Shown here: one piece after another, positions 34,735-46,410 of the stretch | Layout: each line of letters starts with the position of its first letter | Position numbering within the stretch: position 1 is the stretch's first letter | NCBI GenBank assembly: GCA_050084985.1 | Contig: JBITNC010000002.1 | Location: 19,778,001-19,842,000 of the forward strand | DNA length: 64,000 bases | Source: Nageia nagi | Taxonomy: Eukaryota; Pinophyta | Direction: 5' to 3' | The notes under the pieces: generated by a model | Seen by the model: only the letters and a program-made list of their open reading frames with translations | The model's database searches: none | Told to the model about the DNA's origin: nothing | Translations under genes and position numbers: made by a program

Positions 34735-35270
34735 AAAGATTATATTCTATTGTTATATGTTATCCTTCACTCCCTTTTATGTCATTATAGGTATAAATGG
34801 AGGATTTTGAGTTAAAATTACCTATTGAATCTCTTCAATAGGTAGTTGTCCACACATCATACTACATTAATGGTGTATCTTGATGACACCTATCTGAGAA
34901 TTTGTTATGCTTTAATATTTATACTACATGTTATTATCTTATTTATTCCTAATATTGCAAAACTCACAATGTGCACAGTTTTAGAGGAATAAGATCACAA
35001 TGTGCACATCATACTACTTTAAGATCTAGATCTTTAGATGTGAAGAACATTACGCATAGATCTAGTTCATTGAATATCATTATATCTTCATCCTAAATCT
35101 AATCCAATCCTTTGTACATTAGGTCACATGTTGAGAATTGCTTTGCTTCCCTATTAGGTGCACACTTTCTTGGTTGTAATCAAGTAGCTTTGATAAGTGT
35201 CTTACATCCATATATTGTAATCTTTATATCATTCTATTTATTTATTGCAAATCATTATTTAGAGTTTACA
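34735..35270 (+). repeat. 5' LTR of family G copy B, second part
   Basis: Continues the LTR interrupted at 14908 and ends AGAGTTTACA. TTTTGTTGAACTTG follows, a decayed form of the TTTTGGTGAACCC primer site seen at 60058. Confidence 0.85.
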
Positions 35271-35713
35271 TTTTGTTGAACTTGATTGATCTTACAAACC
35301 CTAAAATTTTTATTTTATGGCATCACCTTTTCTATGGAGTCTTGTATTGAAAATCCTTAGTTTTATTTTCTTTTCAATTGAATTAATTTTGTCCAAAATT
35401 ATAAAATTGTATTTCTTTGAGATTATTAAAAATTTAAAAAAAAAAATATTTTTCAAAAATATATTTTTGCAAAAAAAAAACCTAAATTTTGAAGGTCATT
35501 AATTATTCAATTTGGTGAGATATAACATGCTAAAAAATTTTAGAAACCATAGATAAATATAATTGGAAATATTTTGTGATTTTCAAGTCTTAAAAATGCA
35601 TATTTTTTAAACTTTTTGTAAAAAAATATCATCATAGAATCCCCTAAATTTAGAAAGTATTTGGTGACTATTTCATGCTAAAAACTTACCAAAACCATAG
35701 GTCATCATAGTAT
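35271..35713 (+). other. Family G copy B internal leader
   Basis: Primer-site remnant, then AT-rich leader, matched at 60058-60190 in copy C. It ends at GTCATCATAGTAT, the left side of the next insertion, which is unoccupied at position 1 of the window. Confidence 0.7.
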
Positions 35714-35790
35714 TGTTGGAATTTTTTCAAATATTATTCCTAATTCCTAAGTTATTAGGATTAATTAAATAAAACATTATGGTTCTCTTA
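35714..35790 (+). repeat. 5' LTR (77 bp) of the gag-only element
   Basis: TGTTGGAATT... to ...GGTTCTCTTA; the final CA has become TA. Confidence 0.85.
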
Positions 35791-35791
35791 A

Positions 35792-35806
35792 TTGGTGTTA
35801 GAGCTT
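35792..35806 (+). promoter_or_regulatory. Primer-binding site of the gag-only element
   Basis: TTGGTGTTAGAGCTT matches TTGGTATCAGAGCTT with two transitions. Confidence 0.7.
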
Positions 35807-36803
35807 AATTGGTCATAGGGTTAGAGTGGGTGAAGTCTTGAAGGATCTTATCAAACTTATCAAGGACCGTCATCATAAATATTGAGCTTGTGGATGCATT
35901 GCAAAGTTTTTATCAAATTCTTGCAACAAGAGCAAAGAGGGATTGTGAAAGTGTTATAAAGAGAAAAGGACCTAAGGAGGCGGGGCACATGTGAGGAGAG
36001 AAGAAACTTCATTGTAGTAATTTTTACCAGTCTTTGTGAGTTCCATGTAAAAGAAAAGCATGGTGTCCCTACTGAAGAGAAGAATCATGTATTGCAAGGT
36101 TGTAAAAGACCTTCCAGCAAAATCTAAGAAATGATTTATTATTTATGAATAGAAAGAGACTTGATGCCATAAGGTAAAGGAATTAAGTAAAGAGAAGTCC
36201 CATGTGAAGAAGACCAGTGTGCATCCAGCGAGGAGGAGATCTCATTCGACTAGTGCTACAGAGTGCTGCATTTGTTGAAACCATTACAATATGATCAATA
36301 AAAGCTGTAAGAAGGAGGTACGTTGCTGAAGAAGAGCATCAGAAGTACTACACATTGAAGAGAGATATAATTGAGATGGGAAAAGGCAGTGAAAAAGTGG
36401 TCACATTCGTAAACTAGAGGAGTTCATGGTTGGAAGGATTCATCGAGCTGAGCTATAGCAATGCTATTCATAGAAGATGTAGTGTTCTTACAAGGAAGGT
36501 ATCATACGTAGTGGGAAAAGACTACAATGCATAGAAAAATCATGATCTGTTGTGATGGATGTGAACTATTGAAGAAGCTAGGAATTTCTCAATTTAGTAC
36601 ATGCATTGAGGATCATCGACCTAAGAAGAGGAGGACAAAAGCTTGTCAAGAAAAACTAAAATCCTATCGAGGAAAGCCCATGGATGAGACATTAAAGGCT
36701 GTACGTGTAAGGAGCATCATCAAGAGAAGGCAAGCATAGGTAATTTTAAATCTGAAGTGATTGATGAATGAATGAAAAGGCATGTATTCCTAGGATTGCC
36801 TGC
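35807..36803 (+). other. Purine-rich leader of the gag-only element, left part
   Basis: About 1 kb, visibly rich in GA words and less AT-rich than its surroundings. It contains an open stretch 36527-36739 ending KKRRTKACQEKLKSYRGK, basic and of unknown origin. The leader resumes at 41833-42455 after Copia-2. Confidence 0.5.
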
Positions 36804-37150
36804 TATTAGAAATGGTGACAACAACTCATCCGTGAATAGGATTTTAGATCCCATAAACCAGGATTGGTTGTAACCAACGCAACCAAGTTAGAATATAGGT
36901 GAGATCATAATTAATGATCAATTTCTAATATATTACTATAAATTTGTATGCCCATAGAGGCTGTGTGAGGGTCAGAGAGGAGTGAGTCCTAACTATAATC
37001 TCCATTAGCTGAATAATAAGATAATTGATACCTATGCTTGGTGGATGTAGCTCAACATTTGGGTGAACCATGTAAATTGTTGTGTTTTTGTTTGCATTGG
37101 TATTGATTGTTTTATGGTAATTTGTGTTTTTGCACTTACAAATTGCAACA
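36804..37150 (+). repeat. 5' LTR of Copia-2
   Basis: TATTAGAAAT (decayed TG) to ...AAATTGCAACA. Confidence 0.9.
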
Positions 37151-37152
37151 AG

Positions 37153-37165
37153 TGGTATCAGAGTT
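37153..37165 (+). promoter_or_regulatory. Initiator-Met primer-binding site of Copia-2
   Basis: TGGTATCAGAGTT two bases after the LTR. Confidence 0.9.
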
Positions 37166-37500
37166 AAGGAAGAGCTAAGGAGGATGCAGACTGGAAGAAG
37201 TTGCTCACTGAAGAGGCCGTGCTGCTAAAATCACTGCTAAATTTCATTTTTTTGGCATCAATGCTTGGATATCCTTGAGGGAGCACCGATGCTGGAGACC
37301 AAGTCTTAGGGCATGTTGATAAATGAAATTAGCTATCTTTTGAGAGGGAGCATCAAGAGGGAGCCAACACTCACCTCAACGACTAAAGGGAGCACTAGCC
37401 CACTAGTGCCCTTATGCTCCATTCCTTGATTTCATGCAGCAGACCCCCTATCTCATACGAGGAGCACTGAAAAATTCATGCATTGAAAAAAATTCATGAG

Positions 37501-40500
37501 ATGTAGAGTGCTAAGTTTGAAATTGAAAAGTTTAATGACAAAAATAATTTCAAGATCTAGAAGGTTAAGATGCATGATCTGCTTGTGCAACAAGGTGTGG
37601 TGAAGGTGCTTTTGGGAAAAGCAAAGTAGCCTGCATCCATAATAGATGAAGACTAGGATGAGATGGATGCGAGAGCACTAAGTGCCATATGCCTGTGTTT
37701 GGCCGACAATGTAGTTTTCAACATTGTTATAGAGAAGATAGCAGTTAGTTTGTGATCAAAGCTGGAAAGCTTATACATGATGAAATCCTTGACAAATAGG
37801 ATCTTTCTGAAAAGACAACTATATAGTTTACACATGAAGAAAGTTACAAAAATTACTAATCATCTAAATACTTTCAATACTCTTCTAGTCCAGTTGAATA
37901 GCATGGGTGTGAAATTTGAATCTGAAGATAAGGTAATTACTTTATTGTGTTCTTTACCTGCATCATGGGATCATTTCATTACCTCTATTAGTTTCAATTC
38001 AATAGAAACTATTGAGTTTGATGATACTATTGGAGCTTTACTATTTGAGGAAACAAGGAAGAAATCAAATCTATAAACCTCTACATCTGAGGCATTGGTG
38101 GTCAGAGGTAGACCAAAAGAAAGAGGATAGGGTCAGAGGGATTTCTCTCAATCAAAATCAAAAGGTAGAAAGAGCAAGCTCAAGTGTCAATTTTGTGGAA
38201 AATCTGGAAACCTGAAGAACGACTATTGGAAGCAACACCAAACCTCCAAAGAAGACCCTCAAAAGGAGATGAAGGAAGCAAATGCAACCAAAACAAGTTC
38301 AGTAACAGGTTCAGGTATATTTGATGAAGTTTTAATAATTAATACTGGTTCACATCATGATCAACATTGGCTATTAGATTCTGGTGCTTCAAACCACATG
38401 TGTCTTCATAGACATTGGTTTATTACTTACCAGTCTATAGATGATGGAGTTGTTTACATGGGTAATAATATTTCATCTAAAGTTGTGGGGATTGGTAGCA
38501 TTCGAATTAAAATGTTTGATGGAATTATTAAAACACTAACTAACGTAAGACATGTACCTGATCTTAGGAAGAACCTAATCTCTTTGGGAGTCTTAGACAG
38601 AGGAGGCTATAAGACCATTGTTCAAGGTGGAGTTATGAAAGTCTACAAAGGAATTCTACTGGTTATGAAAATAAAGAATGTTGGTAATCTTTTTCTCTTA
38701 GAAGGGAGGACTAAATCAGATCATGCGATAGCAATATCTAAGAGTGATAGTGAATCTATTCGATTGTGGCATCAACGGTTGGGTCATATGAATGAATAAG
38801 GATTAAAGGTATTAACTAATCACAAGTTACTTCGTAGCCTAAAGTCTTTAAAATTAGATTTCTACAAGCATTATGTTTATGGAAAACAAAATAGGTAGAG
38901 ATTTAAAATTGGAAAACACACCAGTGAAGGAATCCTAGACTATATTCATTCTGATGTTTGGGGACCATCCCCTACTATTTCATATGGAGGATCATCATAT
39001 TTTGTAACTTTTATAGATGATTTCTCTAGGAAGGTGTGGATCTATATGTTAAAGAGTAAGGCTGATGTATTTATAGTTTTCAACTAGTTTAGAAATTTAG
39101 TGGAAAAGAGCACTAGTAGATCTATTAAATGTTTAAGAATAGATAATGGTGGTGAATTTATGTCAATGGAGTTTGAGAATTATTGCAAGGAATTTGGGAT
39201 CAATAGGCATAAGACCACTACCTATACTCCTCAGCAAAATGGAGTTACTGAATGCATGAATAGGACTCTTCTAGAGAGAGCAAGGAGTATGCTTAGTAAT
39301 GCCAATCTACAGCAGGAACTATGAGAAGAAGCAGTAACTATAGCTTGTTATCTGGTGAATCGATCACCATCAACAGCAATAAAATGCAAAATTCTTGAGG
39401 AGGTATGGATAGGTCACCCTTGTAATTATTCTAATCTTAAAGTTTTTGGTTGTGATGCCTATGTTTTAATTTTGAAACATCAACATTCTAAATTAGATCT
39501 AAAATCAAAAAGACTTATCTTTATTGGATATGGTGATGGTATTAAGGGGTACAAGTTGTGGGATCCTACTACCCACAAGATCACCATTAATAGAGATGTA
39601 ATATTTGATGAATCATCTCTCATCAAATCAAATGAAGATGTTCAAATGAAATAGCAAGAAGTACCTAAGTATCAAAGGATTCAGTTTGAAACCAATTCAA
39701 CTACAAATGAAAATGAACGTGAACAAGTTCTTAAAGATGTTCATGAAGAAGTTCTTGCAGAAGAAAATGTGGATGATGATGACATTCAACAGATTATGGA
39801 TGAACCACAAACTACCCTAAGAAGGTATGATGATTTTGTTTCATCAGTTTCTTTAAGTACTAATGATGATGAACCTTCATGCTATTAGGAAGCTATGAAG
39901 AGTTCAAATAGTGATAAATGGAAAGAAGCGATGAAGGATGAAATGAAAGCATTAGAGAGGAATGCTACATGGGACCTGGTAGAGATTCCAAGAGATAGGA
40001 AAACTGTAGGTTGCAAGTGGGTCTACAAGCTAAAGAAAGGTGTTGATAATAAGGTAGAAAGGTACAAAGCAAGGTTGGTTGTGAAAGGGTATTCTCAGAA
40101 AGAAGGTATTGACTTTCATGAGATTTTTTCACCAATTGTAAAGATTATTTCAATTCGAATTGTTTTAGCATTAGTTGCATTGCTTGATTTGGAGTTGGAG
40201 CAACTAGATGTTAAAACTACTTTCTTACATGGAGATTTGGATGAGGAAATTTACATGGAACAATTGGAAGGGTTCATTCAGAATCATAACAAGAAATTTG
40301 TTTGCAGGCTCAAGAAATCATTGTATGGTTTGAGCAGTCACCCAGACAATGGTACAAGAAATTTGACTCTTTCATGGTGAGCCAAAATTATACAAGGAGT
40401 GAGTATGATCATTATGTCTATTTTAAGAAATTGAATAATGGCATATTCATTATCTTAGTATTATATGTTGATGATATGCTTTTAGCAAGCAAAAGCATAA

Positions 40501-41429
40501 CTGAGATCAATAGGTTAAAGGCTCAAATGGCTAGGACATTTGACATGAAAGATCTAGGAGCAGCAAGATAGATTTTGGGCATGGAGATATTCAAAGATAG
40601 GAGGAATGGTAAGCTTTGGTTGTCACAACAAAAGTATGTTGAGAAGATACTTTTGAGGTTTGGTATGAATAATGTGAAACCAGTTTCAATCCCTTTGGCT
40701 TCCCATTTTAAGCTTTCTTCAAGTTTATGTCCTAGTACAAAAGAAGAAAAGGAAGATATGTCTCAAATACCATATGCTAATGCAGTAGGAAGTCTAATGT
40801 ATGTGATGGTTAGTATAAGGCTAGACATTTCACATGTAGTTGGGGTTTTCAGCAGGTTTATGGCAAATCCAAGTAAAGAGCATTGGGCAATAGTGAAATG
40901 GGTGCTTCGGTATTTGAGGGGCACAAGTGATTACTGTATCACCTATAACAGTGGTCATGAGTTAGTCTATGGATATGTTGATTTTGATTTTGCAAGTGAT
41001 TTGGATAAGAGAAGGTCAACTTCAAGGTATGTATTTACTCTTGCAAGTGGAGCTATTAGTTGGATGTCAAAGCTACAGAACATTATTGCTTTATCCACTA
41101 CAAAAGCAAAATATGTAGCTACTTCACATGCTTGCAAAGAGGCAATTTGGTTGAAAGGTTTATTTGGTGAGTTTGGAAGGATATAGGACAAAGTAAAGTT
41201 ACTTTGTGATAGTCAGAGTGCTATTCACTTGGCTAAGAATCCAGCCTATCATAGTAAAACAAAATATATACCTATCAGGTACCATTTTCTAAGACAAGTC
41301 ATCGATGAAGGTAGAGTCTCTCTTGAAAAAGTGCATACAAAAGAGAACTGTGTAGACATGTTCACAAAATTAGTACTGTTAAAGAAGCTACAATGGTGCG
41401 TGGCTTCTCTTGGCTTGCAGAAAAGGTGA
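37501..41429 (+). pseudogene. Copia-2 gag-pol polyprotein, inactivated
   Basis: The start is the ATG at 37501, whose second codon is already TAG. Gag (to about 38070) keeps LTNRIFLKRQLYSLHMKK and SLPASWDHF. A knuckle CQFCGKSGN... is near 38190, with its last positions altered. Protease has WLLDSGASNHM (about 38370). Integrase has HQRLGHMN, IHSDVWGP, RIDNGGEF and NGVTECMNRT; the usual second Cys pair reads FYKHYVYGKQ, with both Cys apparently Tyr. RT has KARLVVKGYSQ, a one-base deletion after SLYGL (about 40335) and an intact LYVDDMLLAS (about 40470). RNase H ends with ALSTTKAKYVA and AKNPAYHSKTKYI. I count about 15 in-frame stops, most of them TAG. Confidence 0.92.
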
Positions 41430-41480
41430 TGAACAAAAGCAAGAGCAAGGTATCAAGTTAATTGTTGTCAAGGTGGAGAT

Positions 41481-41827
41481 TGTTAGAAACAGTGACAACA
41501 ACTCATCCATGAATAGGATTTTAGATCCTATAAACTAGGATTGGTTGTAACCAATGCAACCAAGTTAGAATATGGGTGAGATCACAATTACTTATCAATT
41601 TCTAATATATTGCTATAAATTTGTATACCTATAGAGGCTATGTGAGGGTCAGAGAGGAGTGAGTCCTAACTGTAATCTCCATTAGCTAAATAATAAGATA
41701 ACCGATACCTATGCTTGGTGGATGTAGCTCAACATTTGGGTGAACCATGTAAATTGTTGTGTTTTTGTTTGCATTGGTATTGATTATTTTATGGTAATTT
41801 ATGTTTTTGCACTTGTAAATTGCAACA
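41481..41827 (+). repeat. 3' LTR of Copia-2
   Basis: TGTTAGAAAC... to ...AAATTGCAACA, preceded by AAGGTGGAGAT, the polypurine tract. Confidence 0.92.
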
Positions 41828-41832
41828 CCTAC

Positions 41833-42455
41833 GAAGGCAGGTTATGCGAAAAGAAGAAAATCCCCATATTTCCTGAAGGAGAATGTTAGCTAGCAAGGAG
41901 AGTTTCATGAAGTCTAGTGAGACCTGTGCAGAGGAGTGTTGTGTAGAGGGGACATCGTTAAAGTTGGTGGGGAAGGTCATGGTGTCCACTAGCTATCGGT
42001 AAGTGTAGTTGCATTAAGAGTTAGTAAGCAAAGTAGAAGCTACCTAAGCTTATGAAGAGAGAAAATAAATTGGTCAGTGCTAAGGAGCATTTTCATGAGC
42101 CAAAATGGAAAAGAAAAGAAAATAAGAAGGCATTTTATCATCAATACCCTACAAAGCATAGAAAAGAGAGCATAGGATGTGTGTCATTAGACTGTCATGC
42201 ATTCTTGGAGAAGTTGTCATGATCTATCGGACAAGTGGTGCTGAGAATGGGGCCACTCATTTGAAGTTGGTCAAATAAATTGGGAATAAGTTTTGTAAGG
42301 TATTTGTTTTATTTTTGGCCTACTGTTATTATTTGGTAGCCTGTGTAAAACTAGAGAGTATGTATTTTTGCACTCAAAGGTTGATTTTGGGAGATTAATT
42401 GAATGAATTGACATAAAATTTTAACTAAAGGGGAATAAGATCAGAGAGAGTAATG
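41833..42455 (+). other. Purine-rich leader of the gag-only element, right part
   Basis: Continues 36803. It ends at TAATG, where Copia-3 entered; the original start codon of the downstream reading frame lies in that duplicated TAATG. No coding signal recognised. Confidence 0.55.
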
Positions 42456-44461
42456 TGTTAGATTTCGAGTGACACTGAGAGGGGGGGTGAATCAGTGTAT
42501 TAAAAATTATAATCAATTTAATCTTCTTAAATAAAGACAAATTAAAAACCAGAGAGAATTGAGCAAGCACATCAGTACATCACACAACACCAGATGTAAC
42601 GAGGTTCACCAGATTGGCTACATCCCCGAACATGACTGCTTGGACACCAATCCAAATCCAGCCATTAAAGAAAGCTTACAGATTCACAGCACCAACTATG
42701 AAGGGTAGCACCAACTACCACTTTGCAAAAGCAGCACCTACTGCTTGGAGCACCAACTCTAGCTCTCAAGCACCCACTTGAGATAATATTCAAAAGGAAT
42801 AAAGAATACAGTTCTAGAAGACCCTCAATGGTCTAGCTCTAATTCTCACTATTTGATCTCTGCACACAGCTTCAAAGTACCATAGTTAAACAATCTCTAT
42901 ACTGTCTGCATATCCGTTTGCTCACTTCACTTTTTCTTGATACTCCACTCTTTCACACAATTGCCTCCTCTCTTGCACTTCTCTACATGCACATCTCATT
43001 ACACACACTTGCCTCCACTCCAGCCCTTCACTATGCACTCATCTCTCTTCGCGCACACTTCTCAATCACACAATTCACCCATCACACTTTTTTTTCTTTT
43101 TCAAGAAAAATGTTACGCATCAACAAAAAACCCCCGAGAATTTGTTCCTTTCATAACACGTTATCAAAAACAAACTAAAAATAATCCTTGTTTGTAACTG
43201 CTCCTACACCAAAGGGATTTCACTAACTGAGTCTGCATCTGTTGTAACTGACGAACGCTCCTTTGCTCAATTTAGACAAGTGTACCTCTTTCTCCACTAA
43301 TTTCAAAGATTTGATAGTATCTGATTATTTCTGATAATTCCAGACTCTTTGTCTTCTTCATAATGATATTTCTGTTAATTCTGGACTCTTTGTCTTCTTC
43401 ATAATGATATTTCTGTTAATTTCAGACTCTTTGTCTTGCTTGCCAGATGTTTATTGTATACAGCGTGATGTCATCATCTCCAGACTCCGAAAGTAGAGTA
43501 AAATGCTTCCCGCATGATGTCATCATCTCTGGACCTTTATCTTCAGACTTTTAAACACTTACACCATGATGTCATCATCTCCGAACTCCGGTAGTAGAGT
43601 AAAAATGCTTCCCGCATGATGTCATCATCTCCGAACCTTTATCTCCGGACTTTTGTCTCTGGACTTTTATCTCTGAACGTTTATCTCTAGACTTTTCAAT
43701 ACCTCCACCATGATGTCATCATCTCCGGACTCCGGTAGTAGAGTAAAAATGCTTCTCGCATGATGTCATCATCTCCGGACCTTTATCTCCGGACCTTTAT
43801 CTCCGAACTCTGGTCTTTACCAAAACTCGACTATCTTATCCTCTATGATGTCATCTTTTTAATCCAGAACATTTTACTTCTGGGACATTTACTTTATGGA
43901 CTCCGGAATTTCAATCTCTCTTTATCGATCTTATCTCTTCATTCCGGAATGCTTTATTCGTTGACTCCGACTCTTTGATTATTCTTTGCTGACCTCATCG
44001 TCTTCGGAACCTGGTTCTATTCACAAATGTGAACATCGTTCTCCCTGTGACATCATCTCTTGCTTCCGGAATGTTTTACTCGTTGGCTCTGGCTCTTTAA
44101 TCGCTCCTTGCTGACCTCATCACTTCCGAACTCCGATTTTGAGTAATAGCTCGAAATCGCTGACGTCATTTCTTCCGGAATACTTTGTTTACTAACTCCG
44201 GCTTTACCAAAATCACTTGTTGACAACATTACAATCATTCATCACCTTCGAAACCTGTTCAAAACCTCCAGAACCCGATCAACACCTTATTGACAACAGT
44301 TACAGTCACGCTTCACCTCCGGAACTCGGTCAAACCTCCGGAACCCGATCAACATCTTGTTAACAACAATTACAATCACACTTCACCTCCGGAACCTGGT
44401 CAAACCTCTGGAACCCGATCGAAACCTTGTTGAAAACAATTACAATCACACATACTCAACA
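42456..44461 (-). repeat. 3' LTR of Copia-3
   Basis: 2006 bp, direct repeat of 49809-51802. It contains a tandem region with TGATGTCATCATCTCC words at about 43468, 43515, 43564, 43615, 43710 and 43760, and many TCCGGA/CCGGAAC words (to 44430). The open stretches at 42918-43178 and 44053-44238 recur in the other LTR and are not genes. Confidence 0.95.
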
Positions 44462-44476
44462 ATCTCCCCCTTTGGA
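44462..44476 (-). other. Polypurine tract of Copia-3
   Basis: TCCAAAGGGGGAGAT on the minus strand, directly before the 3' LTR. Confidence 0.85.
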
Positions 44477-44667
44477 ATTGTTGGCAACACCAACTGATCA
44501 GACACCAACATCAGGACTTTTCTCTCCCCCTTTTTCAACAATAACAAAGGGCATTTACAGACTCCCCTGAGTCCATACATGACATTCTCAGGAAACACAG
44601 GATACATAGAAACAATATAGGAAGGAAAAATAAGCACTCCCCCTGAGAATGTGACATCTAGAACTAG
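44477..44667 (-). other. 3' untranslated spacer of Copia-3
   Basis: About 190 bp between the pol stop codon and the polypurine tract. GGGGGAG-type runs recur (about 44525 and 44640 on the minus strand). No gene seen. Confidence 0.6.
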
Positions 44668-46404
44668 CTAATGCTTGGGAAGGACAACAACTCCTAGCTT
44701 GTTGCGAAGATTTTCGAAGACGTCTTTGGGCAAAGGCTTTGTAAATATGTCGGCTACTTGCTCTGTGGTTGGAACAAAATCCAATTGTACTTCTCCTTGT
44801 GCCACGTGTTCTTTTAGAAAGTGATATCTGATTGCAATATGCTTTGTTTGTGAGTGCATAACAGGATTTTTGGATATATTGATTACACTTGTGTTATCAC
44901 ATAGAACTGATATGGGTTCGTTAATTTCTATACCAAAATCTTTTAGCATCTGCTTCATCCATAGAATCTGTGTGCAGCAAGAAGTTGCTGCTATATACTC
45001 TGCTTCTGCTGTAGATAGGGATACTGAGTCTTGCTTTTTACTATGCCAGCTAACAAGATTATTACCCAAATAAAATGCTCCTCCACTGGTGCTCTTCCTA
45101 TCATCCACGCATCCTGCCCAGTCTGCATCTGAAAAGGCACTAAGTGTAAGGTCCTTTCCTCTAGGATACCATAAACCATATTCTACTGTACCTTTGAGAT
45201 ATCTAAATATTCTTTTTACTGCAGTAACATGTGTTTCTTTGGGATTTGCTTGAAACCGAGCAACCATACATACTGCTTGAAGAATATCCGGTCTAGTAGC
45301 TGTCAAATATAATAAACTTCCAATCATTGACCTGTATTGTGTTTGATCTACTATTGGTGCTTTATCATCCTTGCTTAATTTGCAGTCTATCGTCATAGGG
45401 GTACTCACAGGTTTACAGTCTTCCATGGTAAACTTTTTCAGCATCTCCTTAACATACTTGATTTGAGAAATGAACATGCCATTCTTCAACTGATTGATTT
45501 GTAAACCAAGAAAAAATGCAAGCTCACCTATCATAGACATCTCAAATTCTGTTTGCATGTTGTCAGCAAGATTTTTACATAGCTCATTCTTGCTTCCTCC
45601 AAAAATTATATCATCTACATAGACAACAACAATTAGCTGATTTTCCTTTTCTGATTTAATGTATAAATTGCTATCCACCATTCCTTTTCTAAAGCCTTGC
45701 TGTTGAAGATATGTATCAAGTCTGGAGTACCATGCTCGAGGTGCCTGTTTTAAACCATACAGAGCCTTCTTTAGTTTGCATACCAGATTAGGATTCTCTC
45801 CCAATTGGAAACCATCTGGCTGTTCAATATAAACTTCTTCCTCAATTTTGCCATTTAGAAAGGCTAATTTTACATCCATTTGATAAACTGTGAAGTCTTT
45901 ATACACTGCAAAAGCTAAAAACATGCGAATAGCTTCTAATCTGGCCACAGGTGCAAAAGTTTCTTCAAAATCAATTCCTTCAACTTGAGCATATCCCTTG
46001 CAGATAAGTCTAGCTTTATTTCGAACCACTATCCCATCTTCATTCAACTTATTTCGAAAAACCCACTTTGTGCCAATCACATTTTTGTTGGCTGGTCTAG
46101 GAATGAGTTCCCATGTTTCATTCTTTTCAATTTGAGTGAGTTCTTCCTCCATTGCTTTCATCCAGCATTTATCTTGGCTAGCTTCTGAGACATTTTTAGG
46201 CTCTATATTGGATAGGAGAGAATAGGTGCTTGAAACCCCTCTGCGAGTTTGGATGCCTGTATGAAGCTCACTGATGATTTGCTTTTGTGGATGATCCTTG
46301 TGCCATCTTATTGGTGGAATTTTTGAATTTTCATCTTCTTCCAACTCACTTTCTGAAATACTATTTGGGTTACTTGGCGAGTTTGAATCTTCTGGTTTCT
46401 TCAC
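44668..46404 (-). CDS. Copia-3 reverse transcriptase-RNase H part of pol
   Basis: 578 codons open on the minus strand, in the same frame as the upstream gag-protease-integrase part and separated from it only by one TAA at 46413-46411 (probably a former CAA). [12 protein letters not shown] (about 111), [20 protein letters not shown] (about 130), [10 protein letters not shown] holding the first catalytic Asp (about 176), [12 protein letters not shown] (about 215) and the active site [10 protein letters not shown] (about 260). RNase [35 protein letters not shown], ending near IFTKPLP. All catalytic residues I can identify are present. It makes the element's cDNA in cytoplasmic particles. The start listed is the first codon after the stop region (GTG), not a true start. 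Confidence 0.92.
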   Translation of the reverse strand: MKKPEDSNSPSNPNSISESELEEDENSKIPPIRWHKDHPQKQIISELHTGIQTRRGVSSTYSLLSNIEPKNVSEASQDKCWMKAMEEELTQIEKNETWELIPRPANKNVIGTKWVFRNKLNEDGIVVRNKARLICKGYAQVEGIDFEETFAPVARLEAIRMFLAFAVYKDFTVYQMDVKLAFLNGKIEEEVYIEQPDGFQLGENPNLVCKLKKALYGLKQAPRAWYSRLDTYLQQQGFRKGMVDSNLYIKSEKENQLIVVVYVDDIIFGGSKNELCKNLADNMQTEFEMSMIGELAFFLGLQINQLKNGMFISQIKYVKEMLKKFTMEDCKPVSTPMTIDCKLSKDDKAPIVDQTQYRSMIGSLLYLTATRPDILQAVCMVARFQANPKETHVTAVKRIFRYLKGTVEYGLWYPRGKDLTLSAFSDADWAGCVDDRKSTSGGAFYLGNNLVSWHSKKQDSVSLSTAEAEYIAATSCCTQILWMKQMLKDFGIEINEPISVLCDNTSVINISKNPVMHSQTKHIAIRYHFLKEHVAQGEVQLDFVPTTEQVADIFTKPLPKDVFENLRNKLGVVVLPKH

Positions 46405-46410
46405 TTGTGA

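Larger units (their letters stand above)
36804..41827 (+). mobile_element. Copia-2, Ty1/copia retrotransposon
   Basis: 5024 bp with 347-bp LTRs (36804-37150, 41481-41827), about 93 percent identical by eye; some 21 of 23 differences are transitions. The duplication is CCTGC (36799-36803) versus CCTAC (41828-41832). It has an initiator-Met primer site and one gag-pol frame broken by stops. It sits in the leader of the 77-bp-LTR element. Confidence 0.93.

Noticed and set aside
42918-43197. Two overlapping 86-codon open stretches
   Set aside because: Identical ones occur at 50272-50532 in the other Copia-3 LTR, antisense to the element; LTR sequence, not genes.
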